Source: Enterobacter chuandaensis
GTDB taxonomy: Bacteria; Pseudomonadota; Gammaproteobacteria; Enterobacterales; Enterobacteriaceae
NCBI RefSeq assembly: GCF_003594915.1
Contig: NZ_QZCS01000001.1
Location: 558,001 to 622,000 of the forward strand
Length of the DNA: 64,000 bases
Direction: 5' to 3'
Shown: positions 23,457 through 32,366 of the stretch, piece by piece
Position numbering within the stretch: position 1 is the stretch's first letter
Layout of the letters: each line of letters starts with the position of its first letter
Program-made: the position numbers and the translations under genes
Notes under the pieces: generated by a model
The model's input: only the letters and a program-made list of their open reading frames with translations
Databases searched by the model: none
What the model was told of the DNA's origin: nothing

Positions 23457-25022
23457 ATGTATCAGAGCCATTTTAAATTTAAAAACCCGCCGTTCAGGGA
23501 AATCACCCGTTTATCCGGTGATTTTCTGGTGCCTTATCATCAGGACGTGTTCAACCTGCTGAAAGAGAAAAGCCAACAGGCGGGCGTGAGCGGTCTCTTT
23601 TGCGACGATGCCCGGCTGTCAGGCCAGTTCAGCCATGCGCTGAAATCGGCGATCCCTGGCGTTCTTGCCATCAATGCGTTTCCAAAACTGAGTGCCAGTA
23701 GCCTGCTGTACAAGCTCAGCCCGGGAACGAAAGAGAACAAGAACCGGGTTCAGGCGGTGGATGCCGTGCTGCAGCAGTGGCAGAGCGGGAAAACCAGAAC
23801 AAAAGTGCTGGTCATTACCCATACCGAAGCCATGAAAGAGAGCTGCCATGAGGTGCTGGGCATGTTGCTTGCGCGCGCCCAGGAGCTGGAGTTTCGTCTG
23901 GCCGTGGTGCTGATGGGCACGACGGATCAGGACGCCGTTCTGATGCAGCAATCTCAACTGCGTGAATATGCACATACCCGCCACACGTTACGCCCCCTGA
24001 CCTGCCGGGAATTCCTCAGCTATGTGCAGGCGCAGTGTGAAGAACACGGGTGCGAGAATTCGCCGCTAACCCCGGCGCGCGTGCGCAAGATGCACGCGCT
24101 GACCAAAGGAAATATCTGCAAGCTGAATGAGCTGGCGCATCTGTCGATGCTGGCTGCCTGGACCGAACGTTCAGCGCAGGTCAGCCCGCGTCATTTACGC
24201 CTGGCGGCGGGAGAGATCCTGCCTGCGAAAAAACACGGTAAGCGCCTGGCAACCGTGGGACTGTTCGCCTCTGTACTTTTCGCCGCCTGCGGCTGGTATT
24301 TGACCTCTTCGATTAACGCAAAACTTCCGATTCAACTGCCGGTCCCCATCAGCTGGAAACAGCAGGCACCGAAAGTTGCGGCACCCGTGGTGCCGGTTAT
24401 CGACAACGAAATGGTCAATCAGCCGGATGCGATGCACCAGCTTTACCTGATGTGGGGATATGACGCCTCGGCGGACGATGCCCTGTGTCAGAACGCCGCG
24501 AAGGTGAATCTGATGTGTAAACAGGGTAGCGCCACGCCGGATGCGCTCGCGAAGGAAGGTTATCCGTGGGTGAGTGAACTCAAAACCGGTGACCATCTTA
24601 ACTACGCCGTGGTCGCCCGTGTCGGAGATACCTCTATCGACCTGCTGATGAATAACCGCACCTGGCAGGTGAGCCGCAGCTGGTTTAACCAACATGCGAC
24701 AGGGAACTATACCCAACTCCATCGCCTGACGCCGGAAGGCAAAGATGCCGTCAACGCCGCCAGCGATGCGAAGGACATGGGCTGGCTGGATCAGCAGCTG
24801 AGCGTGGCTCTTGCCCAGCCTGAAACACATTCACAAACCTGGACGGCGGAGATGATGAAACGCACCCGTGAGTTCCAGCAAAAAATGCATCTGCACGTGG
24901 ATGGTATTCCTGGGGAAGATACGCTGATGCAGCTGATGCGTGAAACGCATACCACGCCGAGCGTACTGCTTCAGGCCACTCATGACACACCAGACGCTAA
25001 AACGCAGGAGAAGCATTCCTAA
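23457..25022 (+). CDS. gspA: GspA-like accessory protein with a degenerate AAA domain and peptidoglycan-binding domain
   Basis: ExeA/GspA family protein of 521 residues that helps the secretin pass the peptidoglycan. The N-terminus (MYQSHFKFKNPPF) matches the family, then an AAA-like domain (about 30-255), one membrane segment (about 262-282), a C39-peptidase-like periplasmic region (about 315-430) and a peptidoglycan-binding domain near the C-terminus (about 445-500; RTREFQQKMHLHVDGIPGEDTL). The usual P-loop GxxGxGKT is replaced by FCDDARLSGQ, and the Walker B acidic pair is absent (VLVITHTEAM), so ATP hydrolysis is unlikely. It overlaps gspB by one base (TAATG). Confidence 0.88.
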   Translation: MYQSHFKFKNPPFREITRLSGDFLVPYHQDVFNLLKEKSQQAGVSGLFCDDARLSGQFSHALKSAIPGVLAINAFPKLSASSLLYKLSPGTKENKNRVQAVDAVLQQWQSGKTRTKVLVITHTEAMKESCHEVLGMLLARAQELEFRLAVVLMGTTDQDAVLMQQSQLREYAHTRHTLRPLTCREFLSYVQAQCEEHGCENSPLTPARVRKMHALTKGNICKLNELAHLSMLAAWTERSAQVSPRHLRLAAGEILPAKKHGKRLATVGLFASVLFAACGWYLTSSINAKLPIQLPVPISWKQQAPKVAAPVVPVIDNEMVNQPDAMHQLYLMWGYDASADDALCQNAAKVNLMCKQGSATPDALAKEGYPWVSELKTGDHLNYAVVARVGDTSIDLLMNNRTWQVSRSWFNQHATGNYTQLHRLTPEGKDAVNAASDAKDMGWLDQQLSVALAQPETHSQTWTAEMMKRTREFQQKMHLHVDGIPGEDTLMQLMRETHTTPSVLLQATHDTPDAKTQEKHS

Positions 25023-25648
25023 TGTCGACTATCTGTCTTGCGGCTCAGCGCAGCTATACCAGCGGAGAGGCGGTCTGGTTTTCGTACCGCCTGCCCAGCC
25101 TGAGAAAATTCTTCAGTCATACTTTTTTATGGACGTTGGGTCTGTGCGCCATGGTGATGGCGGGACTGTACGCACACGTTTACTGGAACCTGCGCCATCC
25201 GGCGCCGGAACCGGTTAAAGCCAGCGTCGCGAAACCCGAAACGCAGCTTTCAGATATGCATTATGTGTATGTGAGTAAGCCGTTCCCGCATCCACATCCT
25301 AAACCCGCGCCGGTGCACGCTGATGTTCCGGCCATGCAGGATCTGCCGATCAACAGCGATGATGCTGACTGGCAGCAGGCGCCTGACGGCGGCGTGCCGC
25401 ACGATACATCGCGGGATACGTTACCCGGAACCGAAGCGCACGATGCGGTCCCTGCCAGCGGAGGGAGTGACGATGCCTCACTAACCGAGTTATTTAAGCA
25501 GGCATTAAAAGAACAGCAACAGGATTATTCGCAAGGCAAAATTCCCGCGCCGCCGGTTGACGAGACGCAGGATAATTCGCAGAAGGATATGTTGCATAAA
25601 GCGGATCCCCGGTCGCCTTTAAGTGAGAAAGGAGACCGGCTGGAATAG
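25022..25648 (+). CDS. gspB: GspB-like accessory protein of type II secretion
   Basis: Bitopic protein of 208 residues (the E. coli K-12 version is shorter). It has a short cytoplasmic N-terminus, one membrane segment (about 38-57) and a Pro/Asp-rich periplasmic region. Partner of GspA in secretin insertion (ExeAB/OutB family). The part after the membrane helix is of low complexity and looks disordered; I see no clear C-terminal beta domain, so it may be a reduced form. Start overlaps the gspA stop. Confidence 0.78.
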   Translation: MSTICLAAQRSYTSGEAVWFSYRLPSLRKFFSHTFLWTLGLCAMVMAGLYAHVYWNLRHPAPEPVKASVAKPETQLSDMHYVYVSKPFPHPHPKPAPVHADVPAMQDLPINSDDADWQQAPDGGVPHDTSRDTLPGTEAHDAVPASGGSDDASLTELFKQALKEQQQDYSQGKIPAPPVDETQDNSQKDMLHKADPRSPLSEKGDRLE

Positions 25649-26272
25649 TTAATATTTTTCAGGCAAGGTTGTCAGGTTAAGGAGTCGACCCTTTTCCACA
25701 ACAATATATTGACCTTTTTTCAGGTCGGAGAGGATTTTAATTATGGTGCTGCGAGCCAGGTTGGTGTATTCCTGAATATAATCATAAATATTGATATCGC
25801 GCTGATGATGGACAATCAGATCGTTAATTTCATATAAAAACTCACGTACCACCGAATAAGCACTGCGGGCAACCAGCACATCGTCGCGTTTGCTCAGCAT
25901 GCAGATGTACCAGGAGAGAACTTTCGTCAGTTCAGGCCATAAATTGTTGTCGGTCATCAGCTGCGCGAAGACCTCTTTTTTGATCGAGCGCACCACGGTG
26001 TTGGCGCGAACGAGGCCGTACATATGGGTTGCGTTGTAGTACATTGAAGAGAGGCCAAAAATGCACTGGCCCGTTACCGTGAACATGCACAGCTCGTCGG
26101 ATTCGCGTCGGAATTCCACTTCGCCGCTGACGATAATATGAATATACTGTGAGTCAGACGTCGATATTTTTTGCCACTTCTTTAAGGTTTTCTCTTCAAA
26201 ACCTGAGGTTGCAGAAATAATGGCTTCCATTTCATGTTGCGGACGTAATTTTTTTGCGTAGATGCTTAACAT
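25649..26272 (-). CDS. Winged-helix regulator with cNMP-binding-like domain (IprA/YaiV-like)
   Basis: A 207-residue protein resembling Crp/Fnr relatives without clear cAMP residues. The N-terminal beta-rich sensor domain (about 15-110) is followed by a long helix and a C-terminal helix-turn-helix (DYIQEYTNLARSTIIKILSDL, about 164-186). Length and layout fit the IprA/YaiV group; exact orthology is uncertain. It is convergent with gspB (adjacent stops) and AT-rich like its upstream region. It could control the gsp/chitinase block, but nothing in the sequence proves that. Confidence 0.7.
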   Translation of the reverse strand: MLSIYAKKLRPQHEMEAIISATSGFEEKTLKKWQKISTSDSQYIHIIVSGEVEFRRESDELCMFTVTGQCIFGLSSMYYNATHMYGLVRANTVVRSIKKEVFAQLMTDNNLWPELTKVLSWYICMLSKRDDVLVARSAYSVVREFLYEINDLIVHHQRDINIYDYIQEYTNLARSTIIKILSDLKKGQYIVVEKGRLLNLTTLPEKY

Positions 26273-26537
26273 TGTTATACCCGATTTAAGATGTGAAATT
26301 TTAATTTACAGAAATAAGGCAAAAAAAAGCCTTAACCTCAGAATATTTTCCTGAAGATGTTCTCAAGGAGAAAAATAAAAGCGATATATTCATCTGCTGC
26401 ATTACTTAGCAAGCTATGTGTCTATCTTAAATGCGGATAATTTTAAGTCAATTAACTAAAAATGAATTGAGTTTGTACTTAAGATTAATCTGAAGAAATT
26501 AAGGGAAAAACTACCTATTCGGGGGTATTCCGAAGGA
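26273..26537. other. AT-rich intergenic region between the regulator and amiD
   Basis: 265 bp, strongly AT-rich, no gene seen. It holds the leftover junction between the accessory secretion block and the amiD backbone and presumably the promoter of the leftward regulator gene. Confidence 0.4.
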
Positions 26538-27368
26538 TTACCCCTGCCCGTATTTCTCTAAGAGCGCTTCGGCAATAGCCATCGTTTCAACATCAGCGAT
26601 GCCGTTCCACAGCTCAGGCCTGAAGTGCATCTGGAATGCCATAATGATACGTTTCTGCTGCGCCGGAGTGCTGTTGACCGGCACCTCATAGCCGTAGCGC
26701 GCGAGTAAATCGAGTAACGCGGCGGTATCTACCAGCTGAAAGCGCGGCCGTCCGTTTATATAGAAAGCCACGCGCGCGGGGTCGGGCCATGCCCCTATCC
26801 CCTGCTGCGCCAGCTGTCGCCACGGGAACAGCGGGCCAGGATCGTCTTTGCGCTGAGGCGCAATGTCCGAATGGGCCACCACGTTTTCAGGCCTGATGTG
26901 ATAGCGGGCAATAATGTCTTTCGCGAGCGGCACCAGCGCTGCAATCTGCGCAGGCTCAAACGGCGTAAAATGTTTCACCCCGGCCGTTTTCTGCCAGCCA
27001 CGATTTTCCAGTTCAATGCCGACAGACGTATCATTTATACGGTTAGTGCCGCGCCAGAAGCTGATGCCCGCATGCCAGGCCAGCTCGCTCTCCGGCACCA
27101 GCTGCCAGATGCGCGGCTTACCGTCCGGCAACGGGGGCTTCGCGGGGATCAGATAATGCGAACTGACGTTTTTGTCGGTTAAGGTCGCAAGCGACGTGTC
27201 GAAGTCATCGGCAGTGTAGTGGATCACCAGCACCTTGATACGCGGGTAGGCCGCCTGCGCCTGATGACGGGTATCCAGCTCGTAGGTGCCTTTATCCACA
27301 ATGCCTTTTTCCTGGGCGCATCCTGCCAGCAACATCGCCAGCAGGAGCGTTGAAAGCGAACGCTTCAT
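26538..27368 (-). CDS. amiD: N-acetylmuramoyl-L-alanine amidase AmiD (lipoprotein)
   Basis: Outer-membrane-anchored amidase of 276 residues that cleaves the MurNAc-L-Ala bond, including anhydro-muropeptides, in peptidoglycan recycling. A lipobox LLAGC puts the acylated Cys near residue 17. The Amidase_2 domain has zinc ligands in [10 protein letters not shown] (His) and [16 protein letters not shown] (His and Asp), and the C-terminal part has a peptidoglycan-binding fold. It overlaps ybjQ by 4 bp. Confidence 0.95.
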   Translation of the reverse strand: MKRSLSTLLLAMLLAGCAQEKGIVDKGTYELDTRHQAQAAYPRIKVLVIHYTADDFDTSLATLTDKNVSSHYLIPAKPPLPDGKPRIWQLVPESELAWHAGISFWRGTNRINDTSVGIELENRGWQKTAGVKHFTPFEPAQIAALVPLAKDIIARYHIRPENVVAHSDIAPQRKDDPGPLFPWRQLAQQGIGAWPDPARVAFYINGRPRFQLVDTAALLDLLARYGYEVPVNSTPAQQKRIIMAFQMHFRPELWNGIADVETMAIAEALLEKYGQG

Positions 27369-27688
27369 CGACGGGTTTTCACCGCCGTGCCGCTTACGCT
27401 CACCATCAGCATGCTGGCATCTTTTCCGACCGTTTCGTAGTCGATATCAATGCCCACCACCGCATCCGCGCCCAGCGCTTTAGCCTGCTCGCCCAGCTCT
27501 TTAAACGCAATTTCGCGCGCTTTACGCAGCTCTTTTTCGTACGCGCCGGAACGTCCACCGACGATGTCACGAATGCCGGCAAAGAAATCCCGGAAAATAT
27601 TCGCGCCCAGAATCGCTTCGCCGGTGACCACGCCGCAGTACTCGGTAATAGGTTGCCCTTCCAGGGTTGGCGTTGTTGAAAACTGCAT
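27365..27688 (-). CDS. ybjQ: YbjQ family protein (UPF0145)
   Basis: A 107-residue cytoplasmic protein of the YbjQ/UPF0145 family with the typical [24 protein letters not shown] start and a [13 protein letters not shown] segment. Members form pentamers; the function is unknown. It is translationally coupled to amiD through a 4-bp overlap. Confidence 0.93.
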   Translation of the reverse strand: MQFSTTPTLEGQPITEYCGVVTGEAILGANIFRDFFAGIRDIVGGRSGAYEKELRKAREIAFKELGEQAKALGADAVVGIDIDYETVGKDASMLMVSVSGTAVKTRR

Positions 27689-27785
27689 ACTTTCTCTCCT
27701 TCTTTAGCGTTCAATGCGTTAGCAACAGCATTATCGGTTCGTTACGCTATGATTGAAAGGATAGTTAATAAATAAGGAAATCAAC

Positions 27786-28304
27786 ATGCGCTACTCTGCT
27801 TTAACGCTTTTAGTGCCCTGCGCGCTGGTGCTCAGCGCCTGTACTACCACGGTCACGCCAGCCTTTAAGGATATCGGTACCCGCAGCGGCCCTTGTATCG
27901 AGGGCGGCCCGGACGCCGTGGCGCAACAATTTTATGATTACCGTATTCAGCATCGCGGAAACGATCTGACCGCCCTGCGCCCATACCTGAGCGATAATCT
28001 GGCAAAACTGCTCAACGATGCCACCCGGGATCCACAGCATAACGCCCTGCTGAAATCCGATCCGTTCTCCAGCCGCGCCACGCTGCCGGACAGCGCTGAG
28101 GTAGCCAGTGCATCAACCATCCCGAACACCGATGCGCGAAACATTCCGCTGCGCGTGAAGCTGACCCAGGGCACTCAGACCTGGCAGGATGAAGTGCTGA
28201 TGATCCGAGAAGGCCAGTGCTGGGCCATAGATGACGTGCGCTATATTGGCGGCAGCGTTCATGCCCCGGCAGGCACGTTGCGCCAGTCGGTTGAGAACCG
28301 CTAA
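27786..28304 (+). CDS. ybjP: Putative lipoprotein YbjP
   Basis: A 172-residue lipoprotein with lipobox LSAC (Cys near residue 19) and a DUF3828-like body ending in a region containing GQCWAIDDVRY. Function unknown. It lies upstream of artP on the same strand, separated by 226 bp, and diverges from ybjQ. Confidence 0.9.
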   Translation: MRYSALTLLVPCALVLSACTTTVTPAFKDIGTRSGPCIEGGPDAVAQQFYDYRIQHRGNDLTALRPYLSDNLAKLLNDATRDPQHNALLKSDPFSSRATLPDSAEVASASTIPNTDARNIPLRVKLTQGTQTWQDEVLMIREGQCWAIDDVRYIGGSVHAPAGTLRQSVENR

Positions 28305-28451
28305 ACCATCCATTGCAAAAGCGTTACCCCCGAAAAATGTGCGGCATTTCATGCGGAATGCCGACATTTATACTCGCCGACCTTGCCGTTCGCTATTTTG
28401 TGCTATGTTTAAGAGGAAATGCGGGTTATATTTAACTTTTAACGCAGAAAT

Positions 28452-28469
28452 ATTGCATAACTATTCTGT
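28452..28469. promoter_or_regulatory. Weak ARG-box-like site upstream of artP
   Basis: 18 bp that match 8 of 10 fixed positions of the ArgR half-operator consensus wnTGAATnnnnATTCAnw (TGCAT-N4-ATTCT). The neighbouring position 21 bp upstream matches only 6 of 10, so it is a single weak box at best. Confidence 0.3.
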
Positions 28470-28530
28470 CAACGGTACTATCTGCGGCCTCAATTGCTAT
28501 AGATTGCCTGGATGAGTAAAGACTGCCCCG

Positions 28531-29259
28531 ATGAGTATTAAACTAAACGGCATTAACTGCTTCTACGGCGCACACCAGGCGCTGTTTGACATCACGCTGA
28601 ACTGCCCGGAAGGCGAAACGCTGGTTTTGCTTGGCCCAAGCGGTGCAGGCAAAAGCTCCCTTCTGCGCGTCCTTAATCTGCTTGAAATGCCCCGTTCAGG
28701 TACGCTGGCTATCGCCGGTAACCATTTTGATTTCGCGAAAACGCCGTCCGATAAAGCGATTCGTGAACTGCGTCAAAACGTCGGCATGGTCTTCCAGCAA
28801 TACAATCTCTGGCCGCATCTGACCGTCCTGCAAAACCTGATTGAAGCCCCGTGCCGCGTGCTGGGATTAAGCAAAGATCAGGCCATCGCGCGTGCCGAAA
28901 AGCTGCTGGAGCGTCTGCGTCTTAAGCCCTACAGCGACCGCTACCCGCTGCACCTCTCTGGCGGTCAGCAGCAGCGCGTGGCGATCGCCCGCGCGCTGAT
29001 GATGGAGCCCGCGGTACTGCTGTTTGATGAACCGACCGCAGCGCTGGACCCGGAAATCACCGCCCAGATCGTGAGCATCATTCGCGAGCTGGCGGAAACC
29101 AATATCACGCAGGTCATTGTTACCCACGAAGTGGAAGTGGCGCGTAAAACCGCCAGCCGTGTGGTCTACATGGAAAACGGGTATATCGTTGAGCAAGGTG
29201 ATGCGAGCTGCTTCGCGAACCCGCAAACCGATGCCTTCAAAAACTATTTATCTCATTGA
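28531..29259 (+). CDS. artP: Arginine ABC transporter ATP-binding protein ArtP
   Basis: Cytoplasmic ATPase of the arginine uptake system, 242 residues. Walker [11 protein letters not shown]-loop ([12 protein letters not shown]), signature LSGGQQQR, Walker B LLFDEP and a switch histidine in VIVTHE are all present. It is first in artPIQM; artI starts 19 bp after its stop. Confidence 0.97.
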   Translation: MSIKLNGINCFYGAHQALFDITLNCPEGETLVLLGPSGAGKSSLLRVLNLLEMPRSGTLAIAGNHFDFAKTPSDKAIRELRQNVGMVFQQYNLWPHLTVLQNLIEAPCRVLGLSKDQAIARAEKLLERLRLKPYSDRYPLHLSGGQQQRVAIARALMMEPAVLLFDEPTAALDPEITAQIVSIIRELAETNITQVIVTHEVEVARKTASRVVYMENGYIVEQGDASCFANPQTDAFKNYLSH

Positions 29260-29278
29260 TTGTGTCAGGGGAAATATA

Positions 29279-30010
29279 ATGAAAAAAGTATTACTTGCCG
29301 TGCTGCTTGCTGGCGTTACCCTTTCCGCTACCGCAGCCCAGACCATTCGTTTCGCCACGGAAGCCTCTTACCCTCCGTTTGAGTCCATTGATGCGAATAA
29401 CAAAATTGTTGGCTTCGACGTAGACCTGGCAAACGCCCTGTGTAAAGAGATCGATGCAACCTGTACCTTCAGCAACCAGGCGTTCGACAGCCTGATCCCA
29501 AGCCTGAAGTTCCGCCGTATTGACGCGGTGATGGCCGGTATGGACATCACGCCTGAGCGCGAAAAGCAGGTGCTGTTTACCACCCCTTACTACGACAACT
29601 CCGCCCTGTTTATTGGTCAGAAAGGGAAATTCACCTCTGTCGATCAGCTGAAAGGCAAGAAAGTCGGCGTGCAGAACGGTACCACGCACCAGAAATTCAT
29701 CATGGATAAGCATCCGGAAATCACCACCGTTCCGTACGACAGCTACCAGAACGCGAAGCTGGATCTGCAGAATGGCCGTATCGACGGCGTGTTTGGTGAT
29801 ACCGCTGTCGTGACCGAGTGGCTGAAAGCCAACGATAAGCTGGCGCCAGTGGGCGACAAAGTGACCGATAAGGATTACTTCGGTACCGGTCTGGGGATTG
29901 CCGTTCGTCAGGGCAACACTGAGCTGCAGCAGAAATTCAACGCTGCGCTGGAAAAAGTGAAGAAAGACGGCACCTACGAAACCATCTACAAAAAATGGTT
30001 CCAGAAGTAA
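29279..30010 (+). CDS. artI: Arginine ABC transporter substrate-binding protein ArtI
   Basis: Periplasmic binding protein of 243 residues with a signal peptide (SATA-A, about residue 19) and the SBP_bac_3 fold (RFATEASYPPFESID, GFDVDLANALC, FDSLIPSL, GMDITPER). Start ATG 29279, preceded by GGGGAA. About two thirds of its residues are shared with ArtJ, encoded 1.5 kb downstream, indicating an old duplication. Confidence 0.96.
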   Translation: MKKVLLAVLLAGVTLSATAAQTIRFATEASYPPFESIDANNKIVGFDVDLANALCKEIDATCTFSNQAFDSLIPSLKFRRIDAVMAGMDITPEREKQVLFTTPYYDNSALFIGQKGKFTSVDQLKGKKVGVQNGTTHQKFIMDKHPEITTVPYDSYQNAKLDLQNGRIDGVFGDTAVVTEWLKANDKLAPVGDKVTDKDYFGTGLGIAVRQGNTELQQKFNAALEKVKKDGTYETIYKKWFQK

Positions 30011-30016
30011 TTCCTG

Positions 30017-30733
30017 ATGAATGAATTTTTACCTTTAGCAAGCGCCGCCGGGATGACCGTCGGCCTTGCCGTTTGCGCACTGATAATCGGCCTTGTGCTG
30101 GCGATGTTCTTCGCGGTGTGGGAATCAGCGAAATGGTTCCCCGTCGCCTGGGCAGGCTCCGCGCTGGTCACCGTGCTGCGTGGGCTACCGGAAATTCTGG
30201 TGGTCCTGTTCATCTATTTCGGCTCCTCACAGCTGCTGCTCACGCTGTCGGACGGCTTCACGATTAATCTCGGCTTTGCGCAAATCCCGGTGCAGATGCA
30301 GATTGAGAACTTCGACGTCAGCCCGTTCCTGTGCGGCGTAATTGCCCTCTCCCTGCTCTACTCCGCGTACGCGTCGCAAACCCTGCGCGGTGCGCTGAAA
30401 GCGGTACCGCAGGGGCAGTGGGAATCCGGCCAGGCGCTGGGCATGTCGAAAGCAGCCATCTTCTTCCGTCTGGTGATGCCGCAGATGTGGCGCCACGCCC
30501 TGCCGGGGCTGGGCAACCAGTGGCTGGTATTGCTGAAAGATACCGCGCTGGTGAGCCTGATCAGCGTGAACGATTTAATGCTGCAAACCAAAAGCATCGC
30601 CACCCGTACTCAGGAGCCGTTTACCTGGTACATCGTGGCGGCGGCTATCTACCTGGTGATCACGTTGCTCAGTCAGTACATCCTCAAGCGTATTGACCTG
30701 CGTGCGACGCGCTTTGAACGGAGACCAGGCTGA
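30017..30733 (+). CDS. artQ: Arginine ABC transporter permease ArtQ
   Basis: Inner-membrane permease of 238 residues with about five membrane helices and the EAA loop typical of amino-acid ABC permeases ([21 protein letters not shown]). Its last base is the first base of artM, so the two permeases are translationally coupled; they form the transport channel together. Confidence 0.96.
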   Translation: MNEFLPLASAAGMTVGLAVCALIIGLVLAMFFAVWESAKWFPVAWAGSALVTVLRGLPEILVVLFIYFGSSQLLLTLSDGFTINLGFAQIPVQMQIENFDVSPFLCGVIALSLLYSAYASQTLRGALKAVPQGQWESGQALGMSKAAIFFRLVMPQMWRHALPGLGNQWLVLLKDTALVSLISVNDLMLQTKSIATRTQEPFTWYIVAAAIYLVITLLSQYILKRIDLRATRFERRPG

Positions 30734-31401
30734 TGCTTGAATATTTCCCGGAGTTGATGAAAGGGCTGCACACCAGCCTGACGCTGACCGTGGCGTCCAT
30801 CATTGTGGCGCTGATTCTGGCGCTGATCTTCACCATCATCCTGACGCTGAAAACGCCGGTGCTGGTGTGGACCGTGCGCGGCTACATCACCCTGTTTACC
30901 GGTACGCCGCTGCTGGTGCAGATCTTCCTGATCTACTACGGTCCGGGCCAGTTCCCGTCGCTGCAGGAGTATCCGGTTATCTGGCATCTGCTCTCTGAGC
31001 CATGGCTGTGCGCCCTGATTGCCCTTTCGCTGAACAGTGCGGCCTATACCACCCAGCTGTTCTTTGGTGCGATCCGTGCCATCCCGGAAGGGCAATGGCA
31101 GTCCTGCGGGGCGCTGGGCATGAGCAAGAAAGACACGCTGGCGATCCTGCTGCCGTACGCCTTTAAGCGCGCGCTCTCCTCTTATTCCAACGAAGTGGTG
31201 CTGGTGTTCAAGAGTACCTCTCTGGCCTACACCATCACCCTGATGGAAGTGATGGGCCACGGACAGCTGCTGTACGGACGCACCTATGACGTGATGGTGT
31301 TCGGCGCGGCGGGCGTGGTTTACCTGGTGGTGAACGGTCTGTTGACGCTGATGATGCGCCTGATCGAGCGCAGAGCGTTAGCGTTTGAGCGCAGAAATTA
31401 A
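30733..31401 (+). CDS. artM: Arginine ABC transporter permease ArtM
   Basis: Second permease of the arginine system, 222 residues, with the EAA loop (QSCGALGMSKKDTLAILLPYA) and HisM/ArtM-type helices. It is the end of artPIQM, closed by an intrinsic terminator at 31431-31463. Confidence 0.96.
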   Translation: MLEYFPELMKGLHTSLTLTVASIIVALILALIFTIILTLKTPVLVWTVRGYITLFTGTPLLVQIFLIYYGPGQFPSLQEYPVIWHLLSEPWLCALIALSLNSAAYTTQLFFGAIRAIPEGQWQSCGALGMSKKDTLAILLPYAFKRALSSYSNEVVLVFKSTSLAYTITLMEVMGHGQLLYGRTYDVMVFGAAGVVYLVVNGLLTLMMRLIERRALAFERRN

Positions 31402-31430
31402 TCACGTAAATGCATAAAACGGTATTGATA

Positions 31431-31464
31431 AAGCGGGTAACCTGATGGGTTATCCGCTTTTTTT
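31431..31464 (+). terminator. Intrinsic terminator after artM
   Basis: A 12-bp stem (31431-31442 with 31447-31458, one G-T pair), TGAT loop, followed by eight or more T. It separates artPIQM from the independently controlled artJ. Confidence 0.88.
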
Positions 31465-31472
31465 TATTCCAG

Positions 31473-31511
31473 AATAAATATTTAATCATTTATATTGAAT
31501 ATAAATTCATT
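31473..31511 (+). promoter_or_regulatory. Tandem ArgR operator (two ARG boxes) of artJ
   Basis: Box 2 (31494-31511) matches all 10 fixed positions of wnTGAATnnnnATTCAnw. Box 1 (31473-31490) matches 8 of 10. The boxes are separated by exactly 3 bp, the normal spacing for binding one ArgR hexamer. This predicts arginine repression of artJ, as known in E. coli. Confidence 0.85.
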
Positions 31512-31556
31512 AAATGGCATTGTACTTTCATAAGACCTACAGACGGGAGTATTACA

Positions 31557-32288
31557 ATGAAAAAGTTAGTTCTGGCCGCACTACTCGCAACCTTCGCCGC
31601 TGGCGCATCCGCAGCTGATAAAATTAATTTTGGCGTTTCCGCCACCTATCCGCCGTTTGAATCGCTGGATGCCAGCAACCAGATCGTCGGTTTCGACATC
31701 GACCTGGCGAAAGCGCTGTGCAAGCAGATGCAGGCCGACTGCACCTTTACCAACCACGCGTTCGACAGCCTGATCCCGTCGCTGAAATTTAAAAAATACG
31801 ACGCGGTGATCTCCGGAATGGACATCACGCCGGAGCGCAGCAAGCAGGTGGCGTTCACCGACCCGTACTACGCCAACTCGGCGGTGGTGATTGCGAAGAA
31901 AGGCGCTTATACCTCTTTCGATCAGCTGAAAGGCAAACGCATCGGGATGGAAAACGGCACCACCCACCAGAAATACCTGCAGGACAAGCATCCTGAAGTA
32001 AAAACCGTGGCCTATGACAGCTACCAGAACGCGATTATCGACCTGAAAAATGGCCGTATCGACGGCGTATTCGGCGACACCGCCGTGGTCAACGAATGGC
32101 TGAAAACCAACCCGCAGTTGGGTACGGCGACCGAGAAAGTCACCGATCCGCAGTACTTTGGTACAGGCCTCGGCATCGCGGTACGTCCGGATAACAAAGC
32201 CCTGCTGGAAAAACTGAACGGCGCGCTGAAGGCGATTAAAGCGGACGGCACGTATCAGAAAATCAGCGACCAGTGGTTCCCGCAGTAA
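31557..32288 (+). CDS. artJ: Arginine-binding periplasmic protein ArtJ
   Basis: High-affinity arginine-binding protein of 243 residues that feeds the ArtQMP transporter. It has a signal peptide (GASA-A) and the same SBP_bac_3 motifs as ArtI (GFDIDLAKALC, GMDITPERSKQV). It is monocistronic, preceded by the tandem ARG boxes and followed by REP units. GGGAG lies 7 bp before the ATG. Confidence 0.96.
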   Translation: MKKLVLAALLATFAAGASAADKINFGVSATYPPFESLDASNQIVGFDIDLAKALCKQMQADCTFTNHAFDSLIPSLKFKKYDAVISGMDITPERSKQVAFTDPYYANSAVVIAKKGAYTSFDQLKGKRIGMENGTTHQKYLQDKHPEVKTVAYDSYQNAIIDLKNGRIDGVFGDTAVVNEWLKTNPQLGTATEKVTDPQYFGTGLGIAVRPDNKALLEKLNGALKAIKADGTYQKISDQWFPQ

Positions 32289-32296
32289 CCTTTTTT

Positions 32297-32360
32297 GCCG
32301 GGTGACCTGGCCTACGGGGGGGTAGTCTGTAGGCCGGGTAAGGCGAAGCCGCCACCCGGC
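32297..32360. repeat. BIME-like pair of REP elements
   Basis: Two GCCGGGT/ACCCGGC-type units lie between artJ and the two-component genes. The clearer unit has perfect 7-bp arms at 32333-32339 and 32354-32360; the other starts at 32297. The genes on both sides converge here. Confidence 0.65.
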
Positions 32361-32366
32361 AATTTC

